Made by a program: the position numbers and the translations under genes. Below, piece by piece: positions 12,173-22,990 of a stretch of 64,000 nucleotides of DNA. This DNA is from Arenicola marina (Eukaryota > Annelida > Polychaeta > Arenicolidae): assembly GCA_964019135.1 (NCBI GenBank), contig OZ025260.1:30126254-30190253 (forward strand). The letters are read 5' to 3'. Positions within the stretch are counted from its first letter, which is position 1. Every line of letters starts with the position of its first letter. Under the pieces are notes generated by a model. It saw only the letters and a program-made list of their open reading frames with translations. It ran no database searches and was not told the DNA's origin.

Positions 12173-12675
12173 AAATATGTCATCATAAACAAACGCATTA
12201 TCAAGAAGTAACACATGTCTTGCATAAACGCGAAACCAGTCAATGTGAATAACGCATTAGAGTAACTACATTAATTAATGGGGTTATTGTGACAGACTTT
12301 ACGACGGACGAATATTACCTGAAGTAATCCAGATATTGCTATTCTATAGATATATAGTGACCAGTTTGGACGACATCATTGACATTTCCGTATGTGAATG
12401 GACGTATATCTATATGTATCCATGCATTTCATATCGAAATTATCATGTGGCATTTGAATGAGATTGAGTTCATAGAAATCATCTCAAAAACGCATTAAAT
12501 GCCTTTTTATCTCTGGCAAAAGTGTTTCCCTCTTACAGAAGCATTTCCCTTGTGACACCATATTTGTGTCTGGTATCTGTATGCAGGTACAAATACTTTA
12601 ACTTTTTAATAAGACATACCTATCTGTCACGCCTGACGGGTGCATTTAACATTTGACATGTATTTTGAAAGTTGT

Positions 12676-12738
12676 TTTTGACAGATGTATCTTTGGCAGA
12701 TGTACTCTTTGACAGATGCGTTTTGACAGATGTATCTT
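12676..12738 (+). repeat. Short CAGATG (E-box) minisatellite, copy A
   Basis: Four tandem units of 15-18 bp, close to TTTTGACAGATGTATC, each carry the E-box CAGATG. B (38041-38103) and C (63330-63392) match with small changes. Confidence 0.65.
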
Positions 12739-12883
12739 GCATGTTAGTTCTACTTTAAATATGTGTGAAGTTTCTCATCAACAATTCAGGGACCTAAACG
12801 TTAACTGGCACCCTATGTAAGAAAACATAAGCTGAACAATTGAGTGCAAATCATTTCTACGTAAACCAGCAAAATGTCATGCA

Positions 12884-12887
12884 AATA

Positions 12888-12924
<37 letters not shown>
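12884..12924 (+). repeat. (AAT)n microsatellite, copy A
   Basis: About 13 AAT units, longer than in the other copies. On the minus strand it gives the poly-tyrosine run of a short spurious frame. Confidence 0.9.
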
Positions 12925-12925
<1 letters not shown>

Positions 12926-13105
12926 AGTGTGTTTTCGACTTCAAATACAACGGTTAAATATATCACAAATAATATGAAATGCAGGTTAAGTATTTCCACA
13001 TCGTGCGAACCACTATTCAGTGTACAATAACAACAATAGTAAACAGTACAGTCATAGTGGCTCGTGCACATGTCGGTGGAATATAAATAAACTTAATACT
13101 AATGA

Positions 13106-13168
13106 CCGGAAGATATATACGGTCACCCGCCATGTTGTAATTGTAACATACTTCCGGATGTGTGACCG
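13106..13168. promoter_or_regulatory. ETS / YY1-like motif cluster, copy A
   Basis: CCGGAAG (13106-13112) and CTTCCGG (13151-13157) are inverted ETS-type cores. CCGCCATGTT (about 13128-13137) fits a YY1 site between them. GGTCAC and GTGACC form a second inverted pair interlaced with the first. ETS plus YY1 is typical of TATA-less animal promoters. No transcript start or coding exon is recognisable nearby. The cluster is unchanged in B (from 38461) and C (from 63753). Confidence 0.3.
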
Positions 13169-14355
13169 TTGCGAACGGGGAATTAAGTATGCAGTAGCAA
13201 TACACGTACACACTCATAGTTACTAAAACCCAGTAAAGTACGCATATCTTTGTGCGCGTTCATTATTACAAAGGTGACGTTTGAGACTGTATAAAGGTTA
13301 GAAAACTTAATACAGATACCGTGGCCTTTGGCGGCAATTGTAACTAGATCTAACTGCGCGAAAGGATAGAATTGTTAAGGAGAGCTATTATGTTAATTAC
13401 ATTACATTCATAAGAGATTCATAGAGTTGATATCAAACGATGTACCCCTTAGTTCTTCGTATTGCGTAAACTATACCAACAGAAAAGCAAACTCGTTATA
13501 TATAGGAACCCAAGCGAGGGATTCATCCATATCACATCCCGTCACAATAAATCAAAGTAATACATTGGTACCGATATATTAGAAACTATCCGTGAGTTAA
13601 TAACAATTAACAATGCACATGGTGACACGAAATATATTATTAAGCTAGCCAGAATTATGCTTTTCCTTATTTTGACAATGACTAGAGAGACTAGAGACTA
13701 GAGTCAGTCCAGAGGCTAGGTATACGAAAGGGAAGTTTGGACAGTCAGGGTCGCATTTTGGGAGGTACACGGCGAGGAACACAATATGGGCCCGAGATAG
13801 CGTGCAGCCACGCCCTCTAGCGGTGTGGATTGAAACAGAAAATGTAACCATTCTGTCACAACTTCCGGTTATAGATGGACGCCGAAGAGGTTGGATATGG
13901 TAATTCCATTCTCATAATACAAAGTTCGAGCATAACACATATATTTGGAATTGCTTTTCAAGTTGTTCAGTGGTGGGTCAACTCGTCGCAAATCTGTTTT
14001 GATTGGTAGTAGATTGGCCACGATAACTGGCTTCCTTGGTGTTATTTACAGAGTTGTTACTAGTTTAAAAAAGTCGCTGATGAATAGAGCTACGATAAAA
14101 TTTGGTGAAATTGATGCGGGGTAGGGTATATAACAGTGTAGAGGATCTTCGTTTGACAGCCAAATGCTTGAACAGAGCGTAAGTCGTGACTATTATCAGA
14201 TAAAAGTTTCACATAATGTGACGAGAAAAATCATGAACGAGTTGTGATGGACAACAATAATATCGTGTGGCAAAGATGAAATGGACGAATTTTTTAAAAT
14301 CGTTCCCTGTCTCAGTAAGGGTCTCTGAGCATTCATTGCTACATCTAGGGTTCAT

Positions 14356-15338
14356 TCACTTCTTGTTTGCCCGCAGTTTGCGTCGGCCGCCGAATTTGCT
14401 GCCGGATTTGCTGCCGGGTTTGCCGTCGTAGACATAGGTATCGGAGACCGGTTCCTGGCCGTCTGTGCCTTGCTCGCCGCTCCCCAGGAATGATACCTTC
14501 TTGATGGATCCCGTCTTCTTGTTGAAGGTGTCCCCGTCGATGTCAGAGGACGAGTGACTTAGCTGCCCCCTCGTCCCCTCCCCTTCCGCCCCGCTGCTGG
14601 CCATCGACTCCCCGCTGGGGGAGTACGGCAGCTTGCTGGGATCCAGCGGCAGCTCAGTGTTGGCGCTACCGGTGTTGCCAGGGACGCTGGGAGCGTTGCT
14701 CACGATGTCGACATCAACGTCGACGACGTCAGCGGGGGGTGACGGGGTAGCGTCACCACCACCCCCGACATCACCCCCTATCACCACATCCTCCCCCTGA
14801 ACCTTGTCCTCCTTATCCTCGGCCTTGTCCTCCTCCGGGAGGGGGTCCATCCCGTTGAAGCCGCCCCCGCTGCGGCTGATGCTCTGGTTGGAGTCGCTCA
14901 TCTCGGACTGCTGGTCGAAGGACTCTCCGAGTCCCTCGTCCGCGTTGTTGGAGCCGTTCTTGTTGACCCCCGCTGACCCCACCGCCGACCCACTGCCGGC
15001 GTCCTTCTCCTCAAGGTCGGCCTTGGTCGTGGTCAAGGTCGTGGCGTTGGACGAGACGGAGGAGTTGACCACTCGCTTCCATTTGCGCTCCTTGCCGCCG
15101 CCGCCATTGTTCACCGGGCGGTTGTCGCCCCCCTCCTCCACCTCCTCCACCGAGTTGAGTGAGTTCTGCTTGCTGGCCGCCATCTTGTCCAAGCCGCCGC
15201 CCGAGTCGCTGCTCGCCACCGAGTTGGACGTCTCCAGGAAGCGGGGCACCGTGAAGGGATTGTCCTCCGGGATCGGGTCCACCCGGATCTGCCGCTGGAA
15301 CCGTTCCATGGACATCCGACTGCCTTTCCGGCGTAATC
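14356..15338 (-). CDS. Trpgamma: TRPC channel (TRP-gamma-like), long last coding exon, copy A
   Basis: Codes about 327 residues of the cytoplasmic C-terminal tail and ends in TGA at 14358-14356. I place the start at 15338, after a CTTAG acceptor (AG at 15340-15339), because that gives codon phase 1, matching a donor in the exon upstream. The first residues, rich in arginine and lysine and then MERFQRQIRVDPIPEDNPF, resemble the segment after the EIKQDIS block in arthropod TRP proteins. The rest is low-complexity and acidic/serine-rich: RKWKRVV, poly-Gly patches, KVSF 43 residues before the end (fits a PP1-docking RVxF motif), and a basic end GGRRKLRANKK. The exon is much more GC-rich than its surroundings. 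The family is firm because of the linked exon; the tail alone is weakly diagnostic. Confidence 0.75.
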
Positions 15339-17754
15339 CTAAGTCGCGAGTAAATAGAACAGAACCCAATTAAGTCTCATTCAATCGTTTTGCAATCGAA
15401 CTGCAATATATTTATTAGTGGCATGAGTTGATGCAAAATGTATTTCATTTTAACAAATATTCTCTTAAGTGTAAAAACATAAAAATTCAATTCTAAGCAA
15501 TGTACATTGTAATAGATTAGTTATCAAACACATCGCGCAGAGCACAAAATGATTAGTGTTGTCACAATGAAATGTACGTAGCCTACATATCTACCTTCTG
15601 GATGGGCAAAAATGGAGGATGCGTAAACTGTGGCTCCATGTAGATACATACATGCGGGGTAAAAAGTCAACCAATGTTATAATCAAACCACTAATGTTCG
15701 ACAAAGCCGTTATTGGTTATTCATGGGAGGAAAATGCAAAAATAAATGCAACTATAGGCCATGCGAAAACATCGATCTTAAAACATAAGGCAATGGTATG
15801 TCCTCAGCAAATATCCGAAACCGAAGCGTGACGAAGGTAGCTTTACCTGTACCGATTACACAGAATAGTGGGTAATCTGAATGCAGCCCCACGCCGGCTT
15901 AGTTACAGGGGGGTCCTCGTTCCATAAATGAAGCCAAGCCACACTTTATGGTTGGCTCACGAATCATGAAGAGAAAAAAGGCTGTGTGTATGATATAATA
16001 AAGCACAGGTATAGACACAATGCGTATGGTCACTAAGCCCTATATCCCCTACCCCAATCGGTCCCTTTTTTCTAATATATGCCTTGTACGTGTAGGCCTA
16101 TTTGCCCCCTTGGCGTGCCGATTTCCCAGGTCGTCAGGTTTAAGACTTGCTTATATGCGTAATGATGTTTGTGTTTTCTGCTAAAGTGTCTGCATTTCTA
16201 ATTCTTGAAATTGGTATTAGAAGAAATTTTCATTCCTAATAATATGAGTATATTTCTTATAACGTGTGTTTCTAGTGACTCGTCTAATGACATTTGTGTA
16301 TTTCCACTCATATATGCGTCTCATGTTATTTTGTGTCTTCTTGTGTGCGTATTCATATGTATTCGTCTGTTTATGAGTAACCAGTATGGACGGCAGTCAT
16401 ACCAGTTATCAATTCCCATAAAACTAAACACGATTATAATTTCACAAACAAGAGACTTGTGACAGAAAAAAGAGTCTTTGGTTAGCACAAGTAGAGGTCC
16501 AGCAACATGCAAAGAAAGATTACAAATCAGAGACGCTCCCACATTATCCCGATTTAAGGTCAAGTGCGATTTTCTGATGAATCGATTGTAAAGGAAATTG
16601 CATTGACAGACCATTCCGTCCGGAGCAAAGTGGTATGAATGTTATGGTATCAATTGAGCCGTACTTGTGAGTGGTAGCGGCTTGAATGTGAAGCCAAAAT
16701 TTGCTCAAGTGCAGGAAAAAATAAATACAGCCTTGTTGGCATAATTTGGCGAAAAAATGCATAAAACTGACAATCATCAATCTACGTAAGTGCCAGCGCC
16801 ATTTTCCGTTCGTACGGGTTTCATTGAAAAGGAATCTCTGAAATGTGGTTGGACAATTCATAACATTCGTAAAACTTAATATTTATGTTAAAGAGCACTT
16901 GCCACCGACTAACACTGGGGACGGTTAGGTAAGTAGAGGACAGTGGAACGCTAGCAATAATCAAATCCTCGCCAAGTAACGACCGTAGTCGGCGCGCAGC
17001 GAACTCTTATTGAGTCTTTATTCTCGCTCGACGTGAATTCGCGATAGTTTAACAGCAGCGCACTTGACCTTAAACAGCGGGCGGGCAGTCCGCGCCGTGC
17101 TGGAGAGGAACGAATGGTTCCATCTTTACATTGACGGCTGACAGGGCAGCATCCGGGCAACGTTTGCTGTATATACCGGATGCAAAACCTGCCACAACAT
17201 ATCCCGCCATAAAACGTCACCACACATATAGAAACATACATCGGCAAAGGAAAAAAGAAACAAATGAACGAGCAGAAATTAATTAACTACTGTCAAACAA
17301 ACAGGGATTAATAATTAGTAGATATTATATCAAATAAACAATGGAAACAAATGATAAGAAATATCAAACCACGGTCATTGCATTTGACTATCCAGATACG
17401 GAACAATCATTCTTGCCATATGCGATATAGCGTGGCGGCTTGTCTGCTAGCCCAGTAATATTGCCATTATCTACATTCCGACATATGATGATAATGAAAT
17501 TGTTCTCTATAAAGCACCAAGGGGGTTTATCATTCCTGGAAAAGGGGTATCAGAGCAGCCCAGAAATTAATAAGGAAAGCCATTTTTACCGGTGGTATTT
17601 GGAAGGTGGGTGTGGTGTGAAGGGAGGGGTGGGTGGGATGGTCGGTTGGGTGAATTGGAGTGAGCATCCATTGTGCTATCGCAAAAGCCTGGGTAATTGG
17701 CGTCATTTTCAGTGTGGGGCACACATGTAGGTATGGGTCATGGGGGATTGGTAG

Positions 17755-17812
17755 GTGGGGGGTGGGGGCGGGGGAGGGGAGGGTGGAGGCTGGGTCGGGG
17801 GTGGTGGGCGGA
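17755..17812 (+). repeat. G-run cluster in TRPC intron, copy A
   Basis: Dense runs of three to six G (GTGGGGGGTGGGGGCGGGG and onward) on the plus strand, which is the template strand for the TRPC gene. Quadruplex-capable by run count. The same block lies at 43113-43170. Confidence 0.55.
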
Positions 17813-18549
17813 CGAAGGATAGGTCTGTGTGTACCTGCAGTAGCGTGCCATGTGCCGGGGGACCTGCAGTTGGAGCCGAGAGCCAGGCCCGCCCCCTGGG
17901 GTGGTCAGTCTCAGTCCTGTCTCTCCCGCTCTGGCTGGCGTTACCGGAGGCCTCAGCGCCGAACGGACATCGCAGAATTGTCAAACTAAGACCAAGAAAC
18001 TGCGTTTCTTTTGCTCCTTGATCTTATCCCTTCCGTGGCGGTTTGGCTTGTCGCTCGCCCGAGGTGGGCGATAATAGGCGGTGGTGGTGGCATGTGCTTA
18101 TTAATAGCCACCGAGGTCATCAGTTGAAGTCGTATTTTAGTGCAGACCATATTGAACGTAGTGACGACCCTTGGACTGTTAGTCGTTATAACTAACTCAA
18201 AACATCACCACACAAAATATAAGGATAATTAACAGGGGGGGAATAACAGAAAAATAAAGTATTGGCAAACCAGCGGATTTTGTTTTTGGCACTGCGAATA
18301 TAGGGACACAAACGACATGACAAGCGATGGAGCAAAACATACTGAACTAGTCACACAGAGCGTGACGATCAGGAGAAAGTCTCGGGAAGCCGCTTGTTTA
18401 TAATGTCACTGTGACATCGATAAACAACATCAGCTCGTTTTAATTATAAAACGTCAGGTGTTTGAGGATATCCACATGTATATATATATATATGCGCTAA
18501 CATACACAAATCGCTAAAGGTTCGCGCCAATAAATAAAGGGTGCATACC

Positions 18550-18566
18550 TATAAATAAGATGGCGC
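18550..18566 (+). promoter_or_regulatory. TATA-like box beside AAGATGGCGC, copy A
   Basis: TATAAATA at 18550-18557 runs directly into AAGATGGCGC, a YY1-like core, and a CCAAT-like ACCAATAAC lies about 70 bp to the right. The arrangement is short enough to be chance. Also present near 43910 in B. Confidence 0.2.
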
Positions 18567-19149
18567 AGACAACGCAACGACGTCGTGGTGAATGCTATAA
18601 CCGGTGTTCAGATTAACAATGACGCGGTACAACCAATAACATAGGGGTGTGAAAACGGCGAAAAATACACCACTGTTCTCAGTTCTCGGTCCAGCTCCTC
18701 GGAGAATGTTGGCAAAATCCGGGTCAAGCAAAGCATTATTTAAATGGAAGTATCGTCGTACAACTATTTTTAAAAAAAACAAGAGAGACACACACAACAC
18801 ATACTGAGTAAGTAAATCATTCATTATATGCGCTATATATGAAAAGCCACCACGACGAGTGTTTGGAAAGCTTCACAAAACAACACTGGGCGCGGATGAA
18901 TACAAAAGTGAGTGAGTGGGACAAAGTGCACGACAAGCGAACGAATTACGTGCGTGCGCAAACCATGAAGAAAAGAGCAACGTTTAACTGGCCATTACGA
19001 GCACACTTGAGGTGAGTAGAGCAGAAATGTGAGTTGAGTTAAAGGGTGATGATTGACGTTGAGTGAAGTTGAGTTGAGTTGATTAGGATGGTGCCAACGG
19101 GCAGCCAACCGGAAGTGGAGACTGACGACTCCAAGTTAGATGGACAGCA

Positions 19150-19386
19150 TTAGTGAATCTTCTTCCGCCTAGCCCCGCGACCGAGGTGGTGCTTACTGTG
19201 ACTTTTGCTCTGATTTGTGGCACTGGGCGTCTTCATGCCGTTGTTACGGAATATCTCCAGCAGCTCGTAGCGCAGGGAGGAGATGTCCTGTTTGATCTCG
19301 TTCAGATCATCCTCGGTGACGCCTTCCGTTTGTCCTGCCCGCTGGCGTTTCATGATGTAGCGCTTGATGAGGTCCCTCATCACAGC
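19150..19386 (-). CDS. Trpgamma: TRPC channel (TRP-gamma-like), penultimate or alternative last exon, copy A
   Basis: The exon begins at 19386 after a textbook acceptor (CTTGCCCCCTGCAG) in phase 0 and reads AVMRDLIKRYIMKRQRAGQ, then GVTEDDLNEIKQDISSLRYE, then LLEIFRNNGMKTP. This is the conserved block after the TRP box in arthropod TRP, TRPL and TRP-gamma, so the family call is strong. Read straight through, it ends in ARRKKIH and TAA at 19152-19150. A donor GTAAGC at 19196-19191 would instead end the coding exon at 19197 in phase 1, exactly the phase of the long last exon. So both a short and a long C-terminus are possible. Ankyrin repeats, membrane segments and pore are not in the window. 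Confidence 0.87.
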   Translation of the reverse strand, partial: AVMRDLIKRYIMKRQRAGQTEGVTEDDLNEIKQDISSLRYELLEIFRNNGMKTPSATNQSKSHSKHHLGRGARRKKIH

Positions 19387-21177
19387 CTGCAGGGGGCAAG
19401 GTAAGACACGAATTACACACCCACTTAATTAATCACAGATACAGCATTGTTTGCATATTGTAGTTGGAGCATAAATCATACGTAAATTATGTAGTGCAGG
19501 ATTGGTTGCGCAAATTAATTCCTCTCGTAATTGTGTTAATTGCATCAATAATGTAGACCAAGTAACATGTAAGTATTGTTATTATATCATTTCTTAATTA
19601 ATTAAAAATGTATCAATAAATTGAAGTGATAATAAGTTCTTGATAATAATTGGACAAAAGCCATGCTCGACGAAACGGATGATGTGACGCCACCAGGCAG
19701 AAGGAAGAAGATCAGTGACTAAATACCACAGAATACTGAACGTCACCAACGGTCAACGACTTCGACATCCAGAGAATACAAAAAGTGGTTAAAGCTTCCT
19801 GAATAACCAACCAACCAAGAGAATACGCACAGTTGTTTGAACCTGTCATTGTATTGACTATGCTTAATGAGTAGCAACTTACTTTGGGATACTTGTACTT
19901 TATAAACAATGATATGTTTTCACATTTGTTCTAATCTAAAACATGATGACAATCTACTGAATGACATCCTTCATACATCTGCTATTTCATGTTATAAATA
20001 AACTAAACCTAAAAACTAAACCTATTTCATGCCAAAGTAAAGTCTTATTAGTGGTGCTCATCAAAGTAAAATGTATACCCTATGTGCGTTAGATAACCTA
20101 TAAAAAATATATATATGTAAAGTTAACCTGGAAACAAGGCGGCAATTGCCATTTAGAATATTTTTCTCACAACTATCATGCTGTATCCGTCACGCTTGAG
20201 CACGTGGTATTCCGATATTGACACTTAATTATATCTTCTACTTTTTCAGTGACCAGTAAAAAAAATGAAACCGGTATAATAGTAATTAAATTACCAGTGA
20301 ATTAACTAATTGACTAATTATCACTACCTCTAACGACTCACATAACTCATTTGTTTTTGCTTACGCTTCGCGATCACCGATATCACGAGAAGGACACAAG
20401 CAGATTCCCATGGCGAGAGTGAGATGAGAAATACATGCAACTGCAACACCTAGTTAGGAACATTGAGTCATGTCAGTTCCCAATCAGCCAACTCCCAGAG
20501 CCATAGCTATAGCAGAGGGACAAGTACAGACGAAGGGCGCAAGTATACATATACATAGCGATATGGACTTATCTGTATGTGTTCATCCTGGGTTTTGAGA
20601 GTCGTCTCCTAGAAATGTTATCCCCAAATCGTGTTATTTAAAGCATGAATGTATTATTAGATCGGGTATATTTACTGAAAGAATGAAGGGAGGGGTGGGG
20701 AGGGGGGAGGGGCGAGGGGCGAGAGGAGAAATGGCATGACTCAATGGTATACGGAAAACTACTCTTCTGCCGGCAGAGGTCGCCCGTTCATCACATCATC
20801 TTCAGTTATATGTAACGGTTGGCCGCTAGACATAGATTACTATGATTCACCTTCAGCCATAAATCTGAGATCATCGTTATTGATAGATTTTGCTCTGTTG
20901 ATATCGATCAACTAAAATATGTCAAATATTACAGAATATCGGCTTGAATTTGGAAAAACCCAGTTAAATCAGTCTGTTGGAATGCCATTAGCACAATGAG
21001 GGTTGCAGACGGATGCATTTTCCTCTATTTTAGCAGAAAGATCATTATTAGTTGTCGCGCATCTATTACATATAGCGGAAGATCATGAATATTCAGCGAA
21101 ACTCTCTCTGCCGGGGGGTCGGTTTCCTTTGAAACCAAGGGAGCCTCGGTAACTGGAACATCATTGGGTTTATTACC
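19387..21177. other. Non-coding stretch upstream (minus sense) of TRPC exon, copy A
   Basis: AT-rich intronic sequence without a recognisable exon: I looked for the preceding TRPC residues (S6, TRP box) and saw none. It contains a G-run block at 20688-20720 and short A/T repeats. From about 20.47 kb rightward, A and B appear identical. Confidence 0.55.
20688..20720 (+). repeat. G-run cluster, copy A
   Basis: GGGAGGGGTGGGGAGGGGGG and then AGGGGCGAGGGGCGAG give six G-runs in 33 nt on the plus strand, among the best quadruplex candidates in the window. The same block is at 46049-46081. Confidence 0.6.
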
Positions 21178-21402
21178 ACCTTAAGAGGAATTCACAGACT
21201 GCTTTTACGGATCGCGGTATTTCCCCTAAATAGAGAGAGAGGGTCTTCGCGTTGAACCCGGAATTGTACAGATAACGATCCCGAAAACAGCCCACGGCGA
21301 ATATCCAAGAATTCCTGGATTCTCGGACTGAGCGGTCGGGGCATCGGTTTCAGAGACTTGTGAAACGTTATGTTCCACATGCAACACGCCAAAGCGAAGA
21401 GT

Positions 21403-21474
21403 GAAAGCGTAGCTTTGTGGTATAGCATCCGGCTTTTGATCCGAAGGTCGCGAGTTCGATCCCGCCTGGGTGCG
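21403..21474 (+). other. tRNA-like segment 1, copy A
   Basis: A degenerate A-box (TAGCTTTGTGGTATAGC from 21410) and a good B-box (AGTTCGATCC, 21453-21462) have tRNA-like spacing, followed by a T-run (CTTTTTTT) as polymerase III terminator. The anticodon arm pairs poorly and the acceptor ends do not match, so this is a tRNA-derived repeat head and not a working tRNA gene. Confidence 0.45.
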
Positions 21475-21859
21475 TACTGTTTCCTTCTTTTTTTCGTTTT
21501 TCTGATGAAAATTGATAGTAAAAGAATGTTTAGACCCTAGGGCGTAACGATCTCAGCTGTAGTTTGTTTTTCCGATTTTTGACGATTTTTTTCCAATTCG
21601 GCCAGAATCTCTATATGGGCCTACTAGGTGGTTGGGGGGAAGAGGGGGGGAACTGCTGAGCTGAAAACCGGGCGCAAACAAAAACCTCCTTAAGCGGAAT
21701 TCACAGACTGCAATAACGGATCGAGGTAAATAGGGAAAGGGTCTTCGCTTTGAACCAGGAATTGTACGGATAACGATCCCGAAAAATGTCCAACAGCCCA
21801 TGGCGAATTTGGACTGAGCGATCGGGGCATATATAATTTAGAGGCTTGCGGAATATAAG

Positions 21860-21936
21860 GACTGTCTGATTAGCCGAGTGGTATAGCATAGGCCTTTTTG
21901 ACCCAAAGGTCGCGAGTTCGATCCCGCCCGGGTGCA
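21860..21936 (+). other. tRNA-like segment 2, copy A
   Basis: Here the A-box is canonical (TAGCCGAGTGG, 21871-21881) with the B-box AGTTCGATCC at 21915-21924, and TTTTTTTT follows about 20 nt later. The anticodon region (GGCCTTTTTGACCCAAAGG) does not form a clean stem. A polymerase III promoter could still be active. Confidence 0.5.
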
Positions 21937-22782
21937 TACTATTTCGTCCTTTTTTTTCGTTTTTCTGATGAAAATTGATATGAAAAGACTGATTGGGCCG
22001 TAGGGTGTTACGATCTTAGCTGTAGCTTGTTTCTTTAAACTTTTTTTACTAATATTCCAAGTTGGCCCCGGAATCTGTATACGTTTTATGAGAGGCTGGC
22101 ATTTTTGAAGGTTTGATATGATTGTATGGAATTAATGGTGCATACGGCTTTCGGTTTTGCCTGTTTACCTCGCATTGATGCTTTATACCCGCCAAGAGTC
22201 CCGGTTTTATTGTCGAATTACGTATTGACGGGTTCCATTATTGCGGGGTTTGAAGCGTTAAGATTTACTTACATACTTTGAAGTATTGTCGTGAACATGT
22301 TTCGCTGGGGTTCTAGTCGATATAAAGAGTGAGGCGGAAGCGTGGAGTGCAGCGGCAGATCCTATGGAAGGCCGATAGCAGGATATTGTGTGAACAATGA
22401 TTAGCGACCAAACCATTTCAAAAGTGTATTGTGATCCATATATGCGGGAGGGGTGGGGGGGGGGACGATTCAGGGTAAGGGCACCGTACAGGCGGCCGGG
22501 CAGTGCGTTTCGATGAGGGAGTAGTTCTGCGGGATGAGAGGGTTTGTGGGTTGGTTGTATATTCAGGACGCTTTAACCACTTTTTGTTAATATCGCCTCA
22601 ATGGGAGTAGGTCGCACGTCTGGTCGCTGCCTCCCTTCCCAACGTCTCGTAACTACCTCTGATCCTCTTGAATATAAATTATTTATGTCTCGAAATAATG
22701 CTTGCACCATCACAACTGCTACATTCTATATTTATCTTTACTTTAACTACTTAACCACATACGCGCACATAAATCAAGAGTG

Positions 22783-22990
22783 TAAACACTTTTTGGTCAT
22801 ATCGCGTCAATGGGAGAAGGAGGGGAGAGTGAAGTCATGTCTCCGGGGGTAACGCCCTACTCTTTGCGAAGAAAGGCCTGGGATCTTCATCCTGCAACCA
22901 CACAGACATGGCCACAGCGGGGCTCGAACCACCGATCGTTTGGCGGGATGGGAGGGGTGTGCGCCAGTATAGCGCATCACAGTCGAGTGT
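22783..22990 (-). mobile_element. SINE-like element with tRNA-type B-box, copy A
   Basis: On the minus strand GGTTCGAGCCCC (about 22930-22919) is a full B-box, preceded by a weak A-box (TGCGCTATACTGG). After it a non-tRNA body runs towards 22800. The left end, with CACTTTTTGGTCATATCGCG and CAATGGGAG, resembles a stretch at 22573-22610 (CACTTTTTGTTAATATCGCC, CAATGGGAG), so a second related end lies about 210 bp away. The family is unnamed; target-site duplications were not resolved. Confidence 0.35.

Larger units (their letters stand above)
10276..14355. other. Non-coding stretch between satellites and last TRPC exon, copy A
   Basis: No open frame here is longer than about 115 codons and none resembles a known protein; the longest are poly-G translations. 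It would include the 3' UTR and downstream flank of the long TRPC transcript. No convincing minus-strand AATAAA was found close to 14356. Perfect palindromes CATGAACGTTCATG (10339-10352) and GAACACGTGTTC (10836-10847) occur. The remainder is AT-rich single-copy-like DNA with the small elements listed separately. Confidence 0.6.
15339..19149 (-). other. TRPC intron between the last two coding exons, copy A
   Basis: About 3.8 kb, AT-rich. With the internal donor the intron is 19196-15339. It also contains the possible 3' UTR of the short isoform just left of 19150. Small frames of 60-110 codons show no recognisable family. It holds the G-run block at 17755-17812, a TA microsatellite at about 18480-18494, and CpG-containing stretches near 16.98-17.16 and 17.86-18.08 kb. 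B (40694-44510) differs at roughly one site per 100-200 bp in the parts I compared. Confidence 0.6.
21178..22085 (+). repeat. Direct duplication of about 510 bp carrying tRNA-like heads, copy A
   Basis: The sequence from 21181 (TTAAGAGGAATTCACAGACTG) is repeated in diverged form from about 21690 (TTAAGCGGAATTCACAGACTG). Both then share a GGTCTTCGC, GGAATTGTAC and AACGATCCCGAAAA series, a tRNA-like segment, a TTTTTTTCGTTTTTCTGATG stretch and a GTAACGATCT or GTTACGATCT tail. Divergence is far greater than between the 25-kb copies, so this duplication is old. Confidence 0.75.

Noticed and set aside
14804-15373. 189-codon plus-strand frame over the long TRPC exon
   Set aside because: Antisense shadow of a GC-rich coding exon: serine/proline/leucine-rich translation of the minus-strand codons, with no own features.
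17709-18074. Overlapping frames on both strands rich in glycine or proline
   Set aside because: They arise from G-run sequence; several frames are open at once and none has splice or domain support.
18549-18824. 91-codon minus-strand frame with a hydrophobic start
   Set aside because: No family resemblance, weak start context, and copy B changes the first residues and reading near 44.15 kb, so it is not conserved between copies.
21860-21936. A functional tRNA gene
   Set aside because: A and B boxes are good, but the anticodon stem and acceptor ends do not pair, and a second diverged copy shares long non-tRNA flanks.
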